64,000 bases of DNA from JANQMY01 sp965227095. Lineage in GTDB: Bacteria > Pseudomonadota > Alphaproteobacteria > JANQMY01. The notes beneath the pieces were generated by a model. The model was not told the origin of the DNA, did no database searches, and worked only from the letters and a program-made list of their open reading frames with translations. Shown piece after piece: positions 1 through 8,119 of the stretch. The position numbers were made by a program, and so were the translations under genes. How positions within the stretch are numbered: the first letter of the stretch is position 1; every line of letters starts with the position of its first letter. The stretch lies in contig CBDDFL010000001.1 in assembly GCA_965227095.1 (NCBI GenBank), positions 1,860,001 through 1,924,000 on the forward strand. The letters are read 5' to 3'.

Positions 1-1
1 G

Positions 2-508
2 CGCAATGCGCCGCCGGAGACATTGGCCCGGCTCAAGAACTTTATGGACGAAGATACCGGCCGCCAGTTCTTCATGCTGAATGCAATAGATATGTCGGAC
101 AATCCGCCCGACGTGCCGGGGGCTGCACCCGGCGAGACAGCGGAACAGCTTATGGCGCGCTATATGGAACATATGTATACGGAATTATTTAGCCGTGCGT
201 GTCATCCCACACTGATAGGGCCGGCCGTGGCGCCGGCCATGGATCTCGTGGGGACCAAGGGGCTGTCCCAGGCAGAAGACTGGACGATGGGCGGGTTCAT
301 GCGCTACCGCAGCCGCCGTTCATTCATGGAAATTGTGACAATTCCGGAAACCCGAGATCGGCACGACTTTAAGGTCGCGGCCCTCGACAAAACCATTGCT
401 TATCCGGTTGAGGCCCGCCTTAACCTAGGCGACCCAAGATGGGTGCTGGCGCTGGTTCTTGTCGCGCTGGCGTCTATTCTGGACCGGCTGTTTGTTCGAT
501 TCAAGTAA
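2..508 (+). CDS. Hypothetical protein with C-terminal membrane anchor (5' end possibly outside window)
   Basis: The frame is open to the first bases of the window, so the true start may lie upstream; an internal TTG at 23 is the only alternative nearby. The soluble part ends in a stretch (MRYRSRRSFMEIV, then DFKVAALDKTIAYPVE) that resembles the DUF1330/NIPSNAP type of dimeric alpha/beta fold, in which a small domain reports a 'site' or 'rank' of a partner. The last 25 residues are a hydrophobic helix (LALVLVALASIL) followed by RFK, which suggests a single C-terminal membrane anchor with the soluble domain outside the membrane. It converges with the next gene on the opposite strand, with 14 bp between them. 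Function is unknown; the fold assignment is a guess from pattern only. Confidence 0.6.
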   Translation, partial: RNAPPETLARLKNFMDEDTGRQFFMLNAIDMSDNPPDVPGAAPGETAEQLMARYMEHMYTELFSRACHPTLIGPAVAPAMDLVGTKGLSQAEDWTMGGFMRYRSRRSFMEIVTIPETRDRHDFKVAALDKTIAYPVEARLNLGDPRWVLALVLVALASILDRLFVRFK

Positions 509-522
509 GGGGCGTTTGACGG

Positions 523-780
523 TTACAGCTCGTCGTCGTCGGGCCTGTGTTCCGCATCGACTTCCTCATTGCCGTCAAACTCGGACTCAACAGTGACTTC
601 CACATCTTCTTCCAGCTCGTCTTCCAAGCTTTCCGCAAACAAGATATCTGAATTGTCTTCGCTGACCTCGACGGCAGGCTTTTCTGCCTGCGGGGGATTG
701 GTGGAAAACGACATCCAGCCAGCAGCACCGAGAAATAAGGCGCCGCAGACAGCTACAATTGCGACGGCATAGTGAGACAT
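523..780 (-). CDS. Small single-pass membrane protein with acidic tail
   Basis: An 85-residue protein starting MSHYAVAIVAV, chosen because AAGGA lies just upstream of this ATG; an in-frame start 63 bases further up is less likely. Residues 4-27 form one membrane helix. The rest is a low-complexity tail very rich in Asp and Glu (clusters such as EDELEEDVEV and RPDDDEL), probably disordered and facing the periplasm. No family is recognised. It is convergent with the left-edge gene and separated from putA by about 200 bp. Confidence 0.55.
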   Translation of the reverse strand: MSHYAVAIVAVCGALFLGAAGWMSFSTNPPQAEKPAVEVSEDNSDILFAESLEDELEEDVEVTVESEFDGNEEVDAEHRPDDDEL

Positions 781-983
781 TCTTACATTCCTTGCAGGCG
801 ACACACGGGCAACCTGCCTGTTACGACTGGCGATGACGGACACCGCGACATCGAGCTCCCTACTCAGCCTCTAGATCAAGGCATTAATATGTCTTACCTG
901 AACCGTAGATGTACGGAAATCGAAAAACGTCTTTCTATGGTAAGCGATTCCCTAAAATGTCGGGAAAACCTCGGCTTTTGCCG

Positions 984-3900
984 CTAGAGGCGCAAGAGAT
1001 CAGCGTTGCCTCCCGCGGCCATGGTGTTGATGGTGAGGGTTTTTTCCGTCGCGAAACGCAGCAGATAATGTGGTCCGCCTGCTTTGGGGCCCGTTCCGGA
1101 AAGGGCCTGACCGCCAAATGGCTGAACGCCCACCACGGCCCCGACCATGTTGCGATTGACATAGGTGTTGCCCACGGGCTGTTGCTGAAACAGTGACTGT
1201 GTGTGGCTCTCAATCCGCGAATGGATCCCAAAGGTGAGGCCAAAGCCTGTAGCACGCACCTCCTCTAAATGCCGGTCCAGGTCGTTGCTGTGAAACCGCA
1301 CCACATGAAGAATGGGGCCAAAATTTTCTCGGGTGAGTTTGGTGATGCTGTCGATTTCAACAAGGTGGGGCAGGACAAAGGTGCCGTTTGAAAGGTCATG
1401 TGCCGGGTCGGGTTTGAAGACGGAAATGGCATCTTTGAAGATGGCCGTTAGGTGAGCCTCAAGGGCGGTCTTCGCGTCTTCGTCGATGACGGGTCCGATA
1501 TCCGTGCTCAGTTTAGCGGGATCACCGACGCGCAATTCCGTCATGGCTCCCCGGATCAACGCGATGGCTTTGTCGGCGATGTCATTCTGAAGATACAGAA
1601 CCCGCAACGCGGAACATCTTTGTCCGGCGCTGATAAACGCCGATTGAATGACGTCATCGGTGACTTGTTCCAGCAACGCCGTCGAATCCACGACCATTAC
1701 ATTTTGCCCACCGGTTTCGGCGATCAAGGGGACGATTGAACCATCGCGCATTGCTAGAGACTGGTTGATCTTGCGCGCGGTGTCGGTACTTCCCGTGAAT
1801 GCGACGCCGGCGACAGACGGATGCGCCGTCAGGGCCGCACCGACGGCGCCGTCGCCAGGGGCGATATGCAGTATGGCCTCGGGAACGCCTGCATCGATCA
1901 GTAGACGGATGGCTTCAGCGGCAATCAATGGCGTTTGCTCTGCCGGTTTTGCGATTACGGCATTGCCGGCGGCTAACGCTGCGGTCACTTGTCCCATAAA
2001 GATTGCGAGAGGAAAATTCCAAGGGCTAATGCAAACGAAGACGCCGCGGCCATGCAAGCTAAGTTGGTTTCGTTCGCCGGTCGGTCCCGGCAGGTCACGT
2101 GGCGCCGAAAAATGGGCGCGCGCCTGTTGTGCATAATATCGGCAAAAGTCAGCGGCTTCTCTAATCTCAGCAACGGCGTCCGGCAGGCATTTGCCAGCTT
2201 CGCGAATGAGAAGGCTGAGGAAAATGTTCTGGTGCTCTTCCAGAAGGTCGGCGGCCGTCTCAAGGATCGTCGCGCGCGCGGCCCCTCCCGTCGCATCCCA
2301 TGCGGCTTGATTGTCGGATGCTTGATCGACCATCTCATGGATCCTATCCGGCGGTGTCCAAACCACTGAGCCCACGACATCGTTTCTATTGGCGGGGTTT
2401 GTTATCTTGGTTTCGGAGACGCCGTCGTGTGCGGCAGCGCCGCCTTGGGCCCGCCATTCTTTCTGCGAAAGGTCCCCTAAGGCGTGAAGTACGGGTGTCA
2501 AAATGAGGCGGCTGGTGAAGTCAAGCCCCTTCGAGTTTTTGCGATCCTTGAAAAGATCCTTGGGCTGACGGATGAGATCATGTCGGATGGTCTTGCGGCT
2601 GGTCAACCGGTCGGCCGGGTCCTGCACAACTTCATGGGCGGGAATATCTTCGTCCATGAAGCGATTGACGAAGGAGCTGTTGGCGCCATTTTCAAGCAAG
2701 CGCCGCACCAGATAGGCAAGCAGGTCTTCGTGCCCTCCGCAGGGGGCATACACCCGCACCGGGGGTAGAGTTTCAAAGTTCTTCACGGCCTGATCGTAAA
2801 GCAGTTCCCCCATGCCGTGCAGCCGCTGGAATTCGAACCCGCCGCCTTCACCGGCAATGGACATTACGGCGGCCAGCGTATGGGCGTTATGAGTCGCGAA
2901 TTGGCAATAGATCTGGTCGCGATGGGACAACATTTCCTGGGCGCAAACGAGATAGGAAATATCGGTCGTGGCCTTGCGCGTGAAGACCGGAAAGTCCGGC
3001 AATCCCAATTCCTGTGCGTGCTTGATCTCCGTGTCCCAATAGGCCCCCTTCACCAAGCGCACGGGGATTTTGCAGGACGTCTCTTTCGCCAGTGCGGCCA
3101 ACCATCGAAGGGTGGGCAATGCCCGCTTGCCATAAGCTTGTACCGCCAGGCCCAGCCCGTTCCACCCGTGCAGCTTCGAAGATCTGAGCGTTGTCTCGAA
3201 CAATCGAAGCGACAGGCCCAACCGGTCGGCTTCCTCCGCATCGACGGTCAATGCAATTCCTTGATCCGCCGCTTTTTGGGCTAGCTGTTCGAGCTTCGCG
3301 CCCAGTTCTTTTTCGACCCGGTCCCATTGGGCGTATTCATACCGGGGATGGAGTGCAGACAATTTGATCGAGACGCTTGACGTCCGGTGGATATCTGCGG
3401 ATGCGTTCGCCGCGGCAACCGTGTCAATGGCATGGGCATAGGACTCAAAATAACGGTCGGCGGTTGCTTGATCCCGCGCGCCTTCGCCCAGCATGTCGAA
3501 AGAGAAAAGACCATCTTCGCCGATTTCATCTTTCCCGCGTTCGATGGCTTCTTCAATCGTCCGCCCTAAGACGAATTCCCGCCCCAGAATGCGCATGGCC
3601 CCGTACATCGCATTTCGGATGACCGGCGTGCCCACCCGGTTGACCAGGCTGCCGAACCATTTCTGGGGATTGAGCGTGAGTGCGGCATCAAGAGAAATCA
3701 CTTGGCCAGTCAACATTAAGGCCCAGGTCGACGCGTTGACAAAAAGGGATCCGGCTTGGCCGGCATGGTCTGACCAATCGCCTGACAGGATCTTGTCCGC
3801 GATCAGGTCGTCGGCGGTTTCCCGGTCCGGCACCCGCAACAGGGCTTCCGCCAAACACATAAGGGCAATGCCCTCTTCATTCGACAGGCCGAATTGCTGA

Positions 3901-4118
3901 AGAAAAGCGTCGAGCAGCGGCTGTTCTGATTGCCGGGCGCGAATATTGGTGACCAATCCCTCGGCTGTCTGAGCGATTTCCCCGCGTTTCTCAATTTCTG
4001 TGCGATAGGTATTGAGCAAGCTGGTTGCCAGCTCTTCCTCGTCAGAAAATTTATGGCGTTGAATATCGGCTTCAAGCGCGGCAAGGCGTGCCGGTTCGCT
4101 TGGGGGGGTGTCGGCCAT
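984..4118 (-). CDS. putA: Bifunctional proline dehydrogenase / L-glutamate gamma-semialdehyde dehydrogenase
   Basis: Oxidises proline to glutamate in two steps, with FAD in the first half and NAD+ in the second. The 1044 residues begin with a helical arm (1-180) and a proline dehydrogenase TIM barrel (about 190-470, with SVKLSALHPRYE and the VRLVKGAYWD strand). They continue with an aldehyde dehydrogenase domain (about 530-1010), whose catalytic cysteine lies in SAGQRCSALRVL and whose glutamate in ETGGQN. It lacks the N-terminal ribbon-helix-helix DNA-binding domain of the roughly 1300-residue trifunctional PutA of enteric bacteria, so it should be an enzyme only and not its own repressor. 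The ATG at 4118 is preceded by GGAG at 6 bp, which is buried in a hairpin described separately. It is monocistronic as far as can be seen. Confidence 0.97.
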   Translation of the reverse strand: MADTPPSEPARLAALEADIQRHKFSDEEELATSLLNTYRTEIEKRGEIAQTAEGLVTNIRARQSEQPLLDAFLQQFGLSNEEGIALMCLAEALLRVPDRETADDLIADKILSGDWSDHAGQAGSLFVNASTWALMLTGQVISLDAALTLNPQKWFGSLVNRVGTPVIRNAMYGAMRILGREFVLGRTIEEAIERGKDEIGEDGLFSFDMLGEGARDQATADRYFESYAHAIDTVAAANASADIHRTSSVSIKLSALHPRYEYAQWDRVEKELGAKLEQLAQKAADQGIALTVDAEEADRLGLSLRLFETTLRSSKLHGWNGLGLAVQAYGKRALPTLRWLAALAKETSCKIPVRLVKGAYWDTEIKHAQELGLPDFPVFTRKATTDISYLVCAQEMLSHRDQIYCQFATHNAHTLAAVMSIAGEGGGFEFQRLHGMGELLYDQAVKNFETLPPVRVYAPCGGHEDLLAYLVRRLLENGANSSFVNRFMDEDIPAHEVVQDPADRLTSRKTIRHDLIRQPKDLFKDRKNSKGLDFTSRLILTPVLHALGDLSQKEWRAQGGAAAHDGVSETKITNPANRNDVVGSVVWTPPDRIHEMVDQASDNQAAWDATGGAARATILETAADLLEEHQNIFLSLLIREAGKCLPDAVAEIREAADFCRYYAQQARAHFSAPRDLPGPTGERNQLSLHGRGVFVCISPWNFPLAIFMGQVTAALAAGNAVIAKPAEQTPLIAAEAIRLLIDAGVPEAILHIAPGDGAVGAALTAHPSVAGVAFTGSTDTARKINQSLAMRDGSIVPLIAETGGQNVMVVDSTALLEQVTDDVIQSAFISAGQRCSALRVLYLQNDIADKAIALIRGAMTELRVGDPAKLSTDIGPVIDEDAKTALEAHLTAIFKDAISVFKPDPAHDLSNGTFVLPHLVEIDSITKLTRENFGPILHVVRFHSNDLDRHLEEVRATGFGLTFGIHSRIESHTQSLFQQQPVGNTYVNRNMVGAVVGVQPFGGQALSGTGPKAGGPHYLLRFATEKTLTINTMAAGGNADLLRL

Positions 4119-4119
4119 T

Positions 4120-4149
4120 GTAATCTCCGAATCTCTCGATGGAGATTAC
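4120..4149 (-). promoter_or_regulatory. Perfect inverted repeat covering the putA ribosome binding site
   Basis: On the minus strand GTAATCTCC (4149-4141) is followed by 12 bases and then by GGAGATTAC (4128-4120), directly before the putA ATG at 4118. The 9-bp arms match perfectly. The GGAG ribosome binding site lies in the second arm and pairs with CTCC in the first. This may be an RNA hairpin limiting putA translation, or equally a DNA operator for a dimeric regulator. Sequence alone does not decide between them. Confidence 0.6.
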
Positions 4150-4177
4150 CTCTATTTTGTGAGAACGAGGACTCTAT

Positions 4178-4795
4178 TCAGCTTGCCAAATCGTTGCGAT
4201 CGGGCCGTGGTTTTGTGAACACCTCTCCCAACAAGCCATAGTCAAGATAGCCCAGACGCGTCAGTGGATTGAAGGCTGACGTGTCCACCAGCCCATCCTT
4301 GATGAACTCATCCGCGATATGCACGGCAACGACCTTGCCCAGCACCATGCTCCATTGGATTTCCGTTTTTGGGTCATGGGGCAAAACCACCGTTTGCAGG
4401 TAGACGCACTCAAGGTGCGCCGGCGACGCGGCCACTCGTGGAGGCTTCACGAGCCGTGATGGTGCTTTCGCAATGTTCGCCACATCGAACTCATCCACGT
4501 CAGGGGCCACATGAGCCGAGCTGTCATTGACGGCGTCCGCCAATGCGGCGGTGGCCAGGTTGCAGACAAATTCGCCGGTCTTTTCAATATTTTTCTGGGA
4601 GTCCTTCACTGTCCCGCTGGAAAACATGACGACGGGCGGGGGTGCGGCAACAAGATTGAAAAAACTGTAGGGCGCCAGATTCGCCACCCCCTTCTCATCC
4701 AGGCTGCTGATCCAACCAATAGGCCGAGGCGCCACAATGGCCTTGAGCGGATCGTGTGGAAGCCCGTGATCGTTCTTTGCGATTTCATAAAACAT
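4178..4795 (-). CDS. Flavin reductase family / FMN-binding oxidoreductase
   Basis: A 205-residue protein of the flavin reductase-like FMN-binding split-barrel family. The hallmark N-terminus is present (PLKAIVAPRPIGWISSLDEKG, then NLAPYSFFNLVAAPPPVVMFS), which is the FMN-phosphate binding strand-loop region. Members reduce flavin for partner monooxygenases or act as stand-alone flavoproteins of unknown substrate. It lies upstream of putA on the same strand, with 59 bp between the end of this gene and the putA start. No paired monooxygenase is adjacent, so the partner is unknown. Confidence 0.85.
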   Translation of the reverse strand: MFYEIAKNDHGLPHDPLKAIVAPRPIGWISSLDEKGVANLAPYSFFNLVAAPPPVVMFSSGTVKDSQKNIEKTGEFVCNLATAALADAVNDSSAHVAPDVDEFDVANIAKAPSRLVKPPRVAASPAHLECVYLQTVVLPHDPKTEIQWSMVLGKVVAVHIADEFIKDGLVDTSAFNPLTRLGYLDYGLLGEVFTKPRPDRNDLAS

Positions 4796-4885
4796 TTGGT
4801 CATGTCTAAGGCATCATGTGATGGTTGTCTTGTTCCTTTTTGGCTGAGCCGCAAGGGGGCATCATGTAGTCATGGGGGCGCCTGA

Positions 4886-5335
4886 CTATGCCAACTCCAG
4901 CAGATGGCGGCCTAAGCCGATAACTATGAGCAAACCGGAGACTAGTGATGCGGCAACACCAAGGTGCTCAAGGAGAGTCACCAGGCGTTCGCTGATTAAG
5001 CTCCCGGAAAATCCATTTCCAGCCATTGGTAGTGCTTTGCTCGCACCGGTGACGGCCGCAACCGTCATGCCAATCCATATGAGATAGTTCCCTGCGATTA
5101 GCCCTACCCAAGCTATCTCGTTCCATCCGCCAGGAAGGATGATAAATGTCCAAACGACCCCAAAAACCATAATAGCTGTACCGCTCTGTACTGCCGTCAA
5201 ATGTGCTGACAAACCCATTCGGCGGTTTTTAAACCTCGGGATGGCAACTCCTTGAAAAAGGCCGACAACGAATAGCAGCGCGCCCGCAAACACGATGATG
5301 ATGCTTGTTTTGGCGAGGTCCACAGGAAGTTCCAT
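4886..5335 (-). CDS. Hydroxylaminobenzene mutase-like membrane protein (HabA/HabB family)
   Basis: A 149-residue integral membrane protein with four hydrophobic helices. The pattern RFKNRRMGLSAHLTAVQSG in the first third, the tryptophan-rich middle (GGWNEIAWVGLIAGNYLIW) and the KALPMAGNGFSGS motif before the last helix follow the HabA/HabB layout as I recall it. In Pseudomonas pseudoalcaligenes those enzymes rearrange hydroxylaminobenzene to 2-aminophenol during nitrobenzene degradation. Many homologues sit in genomes without that pathway, so the substrate here is uncertain. It is in the same orientation as the DUF3237 and NTF2-like genes upstream. Confidence 0.7.
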   Translation of the reverse strand: MELPVDLAKTSIIIVFAGALLFVVGLFQGVAIPRFKNRRMGLSAHLTAVQSGTAIMVFGVVWTFIILPGGWNEIAWVGLIAGNYLIWIGMTVAAVTGASKALPMAGNGFSGSLISERLVTLLEHLGVAASLVSGLLIVIGLGRHLLELA

Positions 5336-5415
5336 CGGGTTGCTCCTTTGTCCGCAGCATTGGATTTGTTGTTTAGGTCTTGATGGCGGCCTGCCAGGTG
5401 ACTGCGTTTCGCCGC

Positions 5416-5928
5416 TCAGTCAACGCGTAGAACGCGGTAGTAGAGTCCATCACGCGTAAATCTGGCTGAGGCGACGAAGACGTGTTGCATTAGCCATGCG
5501 TATGTCGGCGCGCTAGTTTCAAAAAGTGGTGTGGCGCGGAAGTAAACACTCTCGGCTGACAGTGATCCTCGTTTGTCAGGATTTACAGTCAGCGGTTTTA
5601 GGTCGGGATCCATGCAGACTTTGCCGACCCAGCTTGCATGGATCATTACGTCATCATCTGTTTCCAGCAAAATGCGCACGTCAATCTGGGTCACGCCATT
5701 GGTGCCGGTCAGGGTCCAGTCGTTCCCGTGCGGCAGCACGGTGCCTTTGATGTCCGGTCCTTGAAAGACGCCGCCGCTGGTCGAAAAAAATATGCGTTGA
5801 CCGAGAGGCGTCACCCCAAAGTCGATCGGAGCCCGAAGGTTGTATTGGATGTCGAATACATGGGTCAGCGACACATTGATGGGAGGCACATCAACAAGGG
5901 TGGTAGGTGGCGGCGCAAGTTCTGTCAT
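5416..5928 (-). CDS. DUF3237 family protein
   Basis: A 170-residue protein containing the DUF3237 core (about 18-165): a start resembling LTHVFDIQYNLRAPIDFG, the GGVFQGPDIKGTVLPHGNDW turn and the YFRATPLFETSAPTYAWL segment are typical. The family is a small beta-barrel of unknown biochemical role, often placed beside aromatic or steroid degradation genes. It ends 80 bp before the mutase-like gene and starts 20 bp after the NTF2-like gene, so the two are probably cotranscribed. Confidence 0.8.
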   Translation of the reverse strand: MTELAPPPTTLVDVPPINVSLTHVFDIQYNLRAPIDFGVTPLGQRIFFSTSGGVFQGPDIKGTVLPHGNDWTLTGTNGVTQIDVRILLETDDDVMIHASWVGKVCMDPDLKPLTVNPDKRGSLSAESVYFRATPLFETSAPTYAWLMQHVFVASARFTRDGLYYRVLRVD

Positions 5929-5948
5929 GGTCTGGGACGTCCGATACC

Positions 5949-6410
5949 CTATGCGGCTGCTTTCTCACCGAAGATATGTTCGCGGACGGTGTCTGTCGAA
6001 ACGCCAGACTGGGCGCACAACTCCGATAGATCGATAAAGAAGAGCTCACTTGCGATCAGATCATCCTTGAAGGTGAATTGCATAAAGACGGCCAGATCTG
6101 CGCAGTTTCCATTGGGTGTCACCCCCAGAAAATGTCCTGTCCAGGTCATATGGACACGACCCCAAACGGTGAGGTGTTCTCCGTCTCCGGAATAACCTTG
6201 GATATCTACCTGGTAGTCGGGGAACCACTCGAAAAAGCTGGTTAGAGCCGCCGCATTATCCCTTTTTCCTTTTACGACGGATCCGAAGGCCGGAGTCCGC
6301 AGTACCATTTCCTCGTGTTGAAATGCCATGGCCTTCTCAACATCTTGCTGGCTTTTCGCTGCACCCAACCCCTTCACCAATTCAAACATTCTGTGCGTTT
6401 TCATGGTCAC
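5949..6410 (-). CDS. NTF2-like / SnoaL-type polyketide cyclase-fold protein
   Basis: A 153-residue protein of the NTF2-like cone fold (SnoaL/DUF4440 type). Visible are an N-terminal helix pair (QQDVEKAMAFQHEEMVLRTPAF), a central FEWFPDYQVDIQGYSGDGEHLTVWGRVHMTWTG sheet (shown here as pieces), and a final helical tail. Enzymes of this fold include small cyclases, isomerases and hydrolases; no catalytic set can be assigned. Its start lies 85 bp from the divergent TetR gene. The perfect operator between them suggests that the regulator controls this gene and perhaps the DUF3237 and mutase-like genes downstream. Confidence 0.75.
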   Translation of the reverse strand: MTMKTHRMFELVKGLGAAKSQQDVEKAMAFQHEEMVLRTPAFGSVVKGKRDNAAALTSFFEWFPDYQVDIQGYSGDGEHLTVWGRVHMTWTGHFLGVTPNGNCADLAVFMQFTFKDDLIASELFFIDLSELCAQSGVSTDTVREHIFGEKAAA

Positions 6411-6430
6411 CTCATTTCAAACAATATGAA

Positions 6431-6455
6431 TTTAACATACAGATAGTATGTTAAA
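6431..6455. promoter_or_regulatory. Palindromic operator between NTF2-like gene and TetR gene
   Basis: TTTAACATAC (6431-6440) and GTATGTTAAA (6446-6455) are perfect inverted 10-bp arms around AGATA. The element lies 20 bp from the NTF2-like start and 40 bp from the TetR start, which suits a TetR dimer repressing both divergent promoters. Confidence 0.75.
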
Positions 6456-6495
6456 TATCAAGTGTTTTTATTATGCAGCCATGCAACATAGATGA

Positions 6496-7122
6496 ATGGA
6501 TGACCAAACAAGACCGAGAAGCAGGCGTGAGGAATATCGCGAGCAAACGCGAGCAGCATTATTGGAAGCTGCTCGGTCCACATTTGCAGATGTTGGATTC
6601 GGAGCTGCGAGCACGGAGGCGATAGCACGTAAAGCGCGCGTTACACGCGGTGCTTTTTATCACCACTTTGACGACAAGCTAGCTCTGTTCGATGCCGTCG
6701 TCGTCAGTCTTTGTGCAGAAGCTGCGGGCAAAATCGCCAAAAAAGTAGGAAAAAAAACCGATTTGTGGGAAAGCCTGTTTGCGGGAATTGCGGTCTATCT
6801 CGACGAATGCACAGAGCCAGAATATTCAGCAATCGTCATTCAAAACGCGCCCGCGATTCTCGGCGAAAAGCGGTATCATGAGATAGACGAAAGTCATGCC
6901 GCAGCGCTTTTGGGCGCAAATATCGAATCTTTGATCTCGGCCGGGAAGATCGAGTGCGACGATCCAGTTTTACTCAGTCGAATGATCAATGCGATGATTT
7001 GCAAAGTTGCTGTCTTACTACCCTCGCATCGCAATAAAAAAGCTCTCAAAGCCAGTGCCATTCAGATGATCGAGCGGTGCTTGACCGCCTTTCGGGTAGA
7101 CAAACAACACGGAGCGAAGTAG
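6496..7122 (+). CDS. TetR family transcriptional regulator
   Basis: A 208-residue regulator. The N-terminal helix-turn-helix (about 15-62) shows the usual order: RAALLEAARSTFADVGFGAAST, then EAIARKARVTRGAFYHHFDDKLALFDAV. The remaining all-helical part is the ligand-binding and dimer domain, too variable to name a ligand. It is divergent from the NTF2-like gene and shares a perfect palindrome with it, so it is probably autoregulated. The fourth codon of an overlapping ATG at 6492 is a stop, so 6496 is the start. Confidence 0.92.
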   Translation: MDDQTRPRSRREEYREQTRAALLEAARSTFADVGFGAASTEAIARKARVTRGAFYHHFDDKLALFDAVVVSLCAEAAGKIAKKVGKKTDLWESLFAGIAVYLDECTEPEYSAIVIQNAPAILGEKRYHEIDESHAAALLGANIESLISAGKIECDDPVLLSRMINAMICKVAVLLPSHRNKKALKASAIQMIERCLTAFRVDKQHGAK

Positions 7123-7652
7123 CGGAAACAATCGCACTGACCTTTTATGATGAAGATCTCTAACGGCCTTTCAGTTCGCCGTTGAAACCTTCCATACACG
7201 CCTGAAAACCGGTCGCGGCCGCAGCTGTCAATGCGGATCGTTATTAAGAACATATGGTGTCTTGTACCCGCGCCCCTATTCGAAGATGCGGAACACTCGT
7301 TGGATGATGCGATTTCGATCACAATTGTGATGGGTTGCACGCGCAAAAGGGGGATCAATCATCGATTGTTCAATGTATACGCGTTGCCTGGCACCGGTGC
7401 CGGAGCTCTATGGATGATCTCATTGCATTGCTATCCATCGGTGATCGGATTTTTCGTCACAAATAGCCGCCCGTCGATTGGAAAGGCGCAAAAGTGTGGA
7501 ATTTAAGTGTCACAAATTTGCACGCACACGCGTTGTATTATTCGGCGGGCCATTTGCGTCGGTACGCGAGTCACGACTAAACTGAAATCCTCTTTCTCCA
7601 TCGGCAATCAATATGGGTTGAATTGCGCGTTACCAATAGGGATCGGTGAGGC
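7123..7652. other. Intergenic region without a supported gene
   Basis: About 530 bp between the TetR gene and the molybdenum hydroxylase operon. An open frame at 7231-7506 has no recognisable protein character and no clear ribosome binding site, and was not accepted. The region presumably carries the promoter of the operon that starts at 7653. I see no convincing operator or terminator. Confidence 0.5.
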
Positions 7653-8108
7653 ATGGCAAAATTGAATGTAAACGGCAAAGTCGTCGACGTGGATGTCGAA
7701 GGCGATACGCCGCTGCTTTGGGTTATTCGCGAACAGCTTGGAATGACCGGAACGAAATATGGCTGCGGCATTGCGGCCTGCGGTGCCTGCACCGTGCATG
7801 TCGACGGCGTGCCCCAAAGGTCCTGCGTATTGCCGGTTGATGCGCTGACTGAAAACGAAAAAATCACCACCATCGAAGGATTGTCACCGGACGGATCCCA
7901 TCCTGTTCAAAAAGCGTGGGCGGAATTGGATGTTCCGCAATGTGGGTATTGCCAAACCGGCATGATTATGTCGGCGGCCGCGTTGGTTGACAGCAATCCA
8001 AATCCAACGGATGACGACATCAATGCGGAAATGACGAATATTTGCCGCTGCGGCACATTTGTCCGTGTACGTAAAGCGATCCATTTGGCCGCTAAGAATA
8101 AAGGGTGA
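7653..8108 (+). CDS. (2Fe-2S)-binding small subunit of xanthine-oxidase-family molybdenum hydroxylase
   Basis: A 151-residue iron-sulfur subunit. The plant-type ferredoxin cluster has its cysteines in CGIAACGACTVH and RSC (about 40-62). The second cluster has CGYCQTGMIMSA and the CRCGT motif (about 100-142). This is the size and layout of IorA, the small subunit of isoquinoline 1-oxidoreductase, and of related enzymes that have only two subunits and no FAD subunit. It carries electrons from the molybdenum site to an outside acceptor. The stop overlaps a GTG in frame with the next gene, but the likelier start of that gene is 12 bp further on. It is the first gene of an apparent operon reaching soxA. 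Confidence 0.95.
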   Translation: MAKLNVNGKVVDVDVEGDTPLLWVIREQLGMTGTKYGCGIAACGACTVHVDGVPQRSCVLPVDALTENEKITTIEGLSPDGSHPVQKAWAELDVPQCGYCQTGMIMSAAALVDSNPNPTDDDINAEMTNICRCGTFVRVRKAIHLAAKNKG

Positions 8109-8119
8109 GGAGAACGACC

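Noticed and set aside
7231..7506. 91-codon open frame between TetR and the molybdenum hydroxylase genes
   Set aside because: No ribosome binding site, no family pattern and mixed composition; probably chance.
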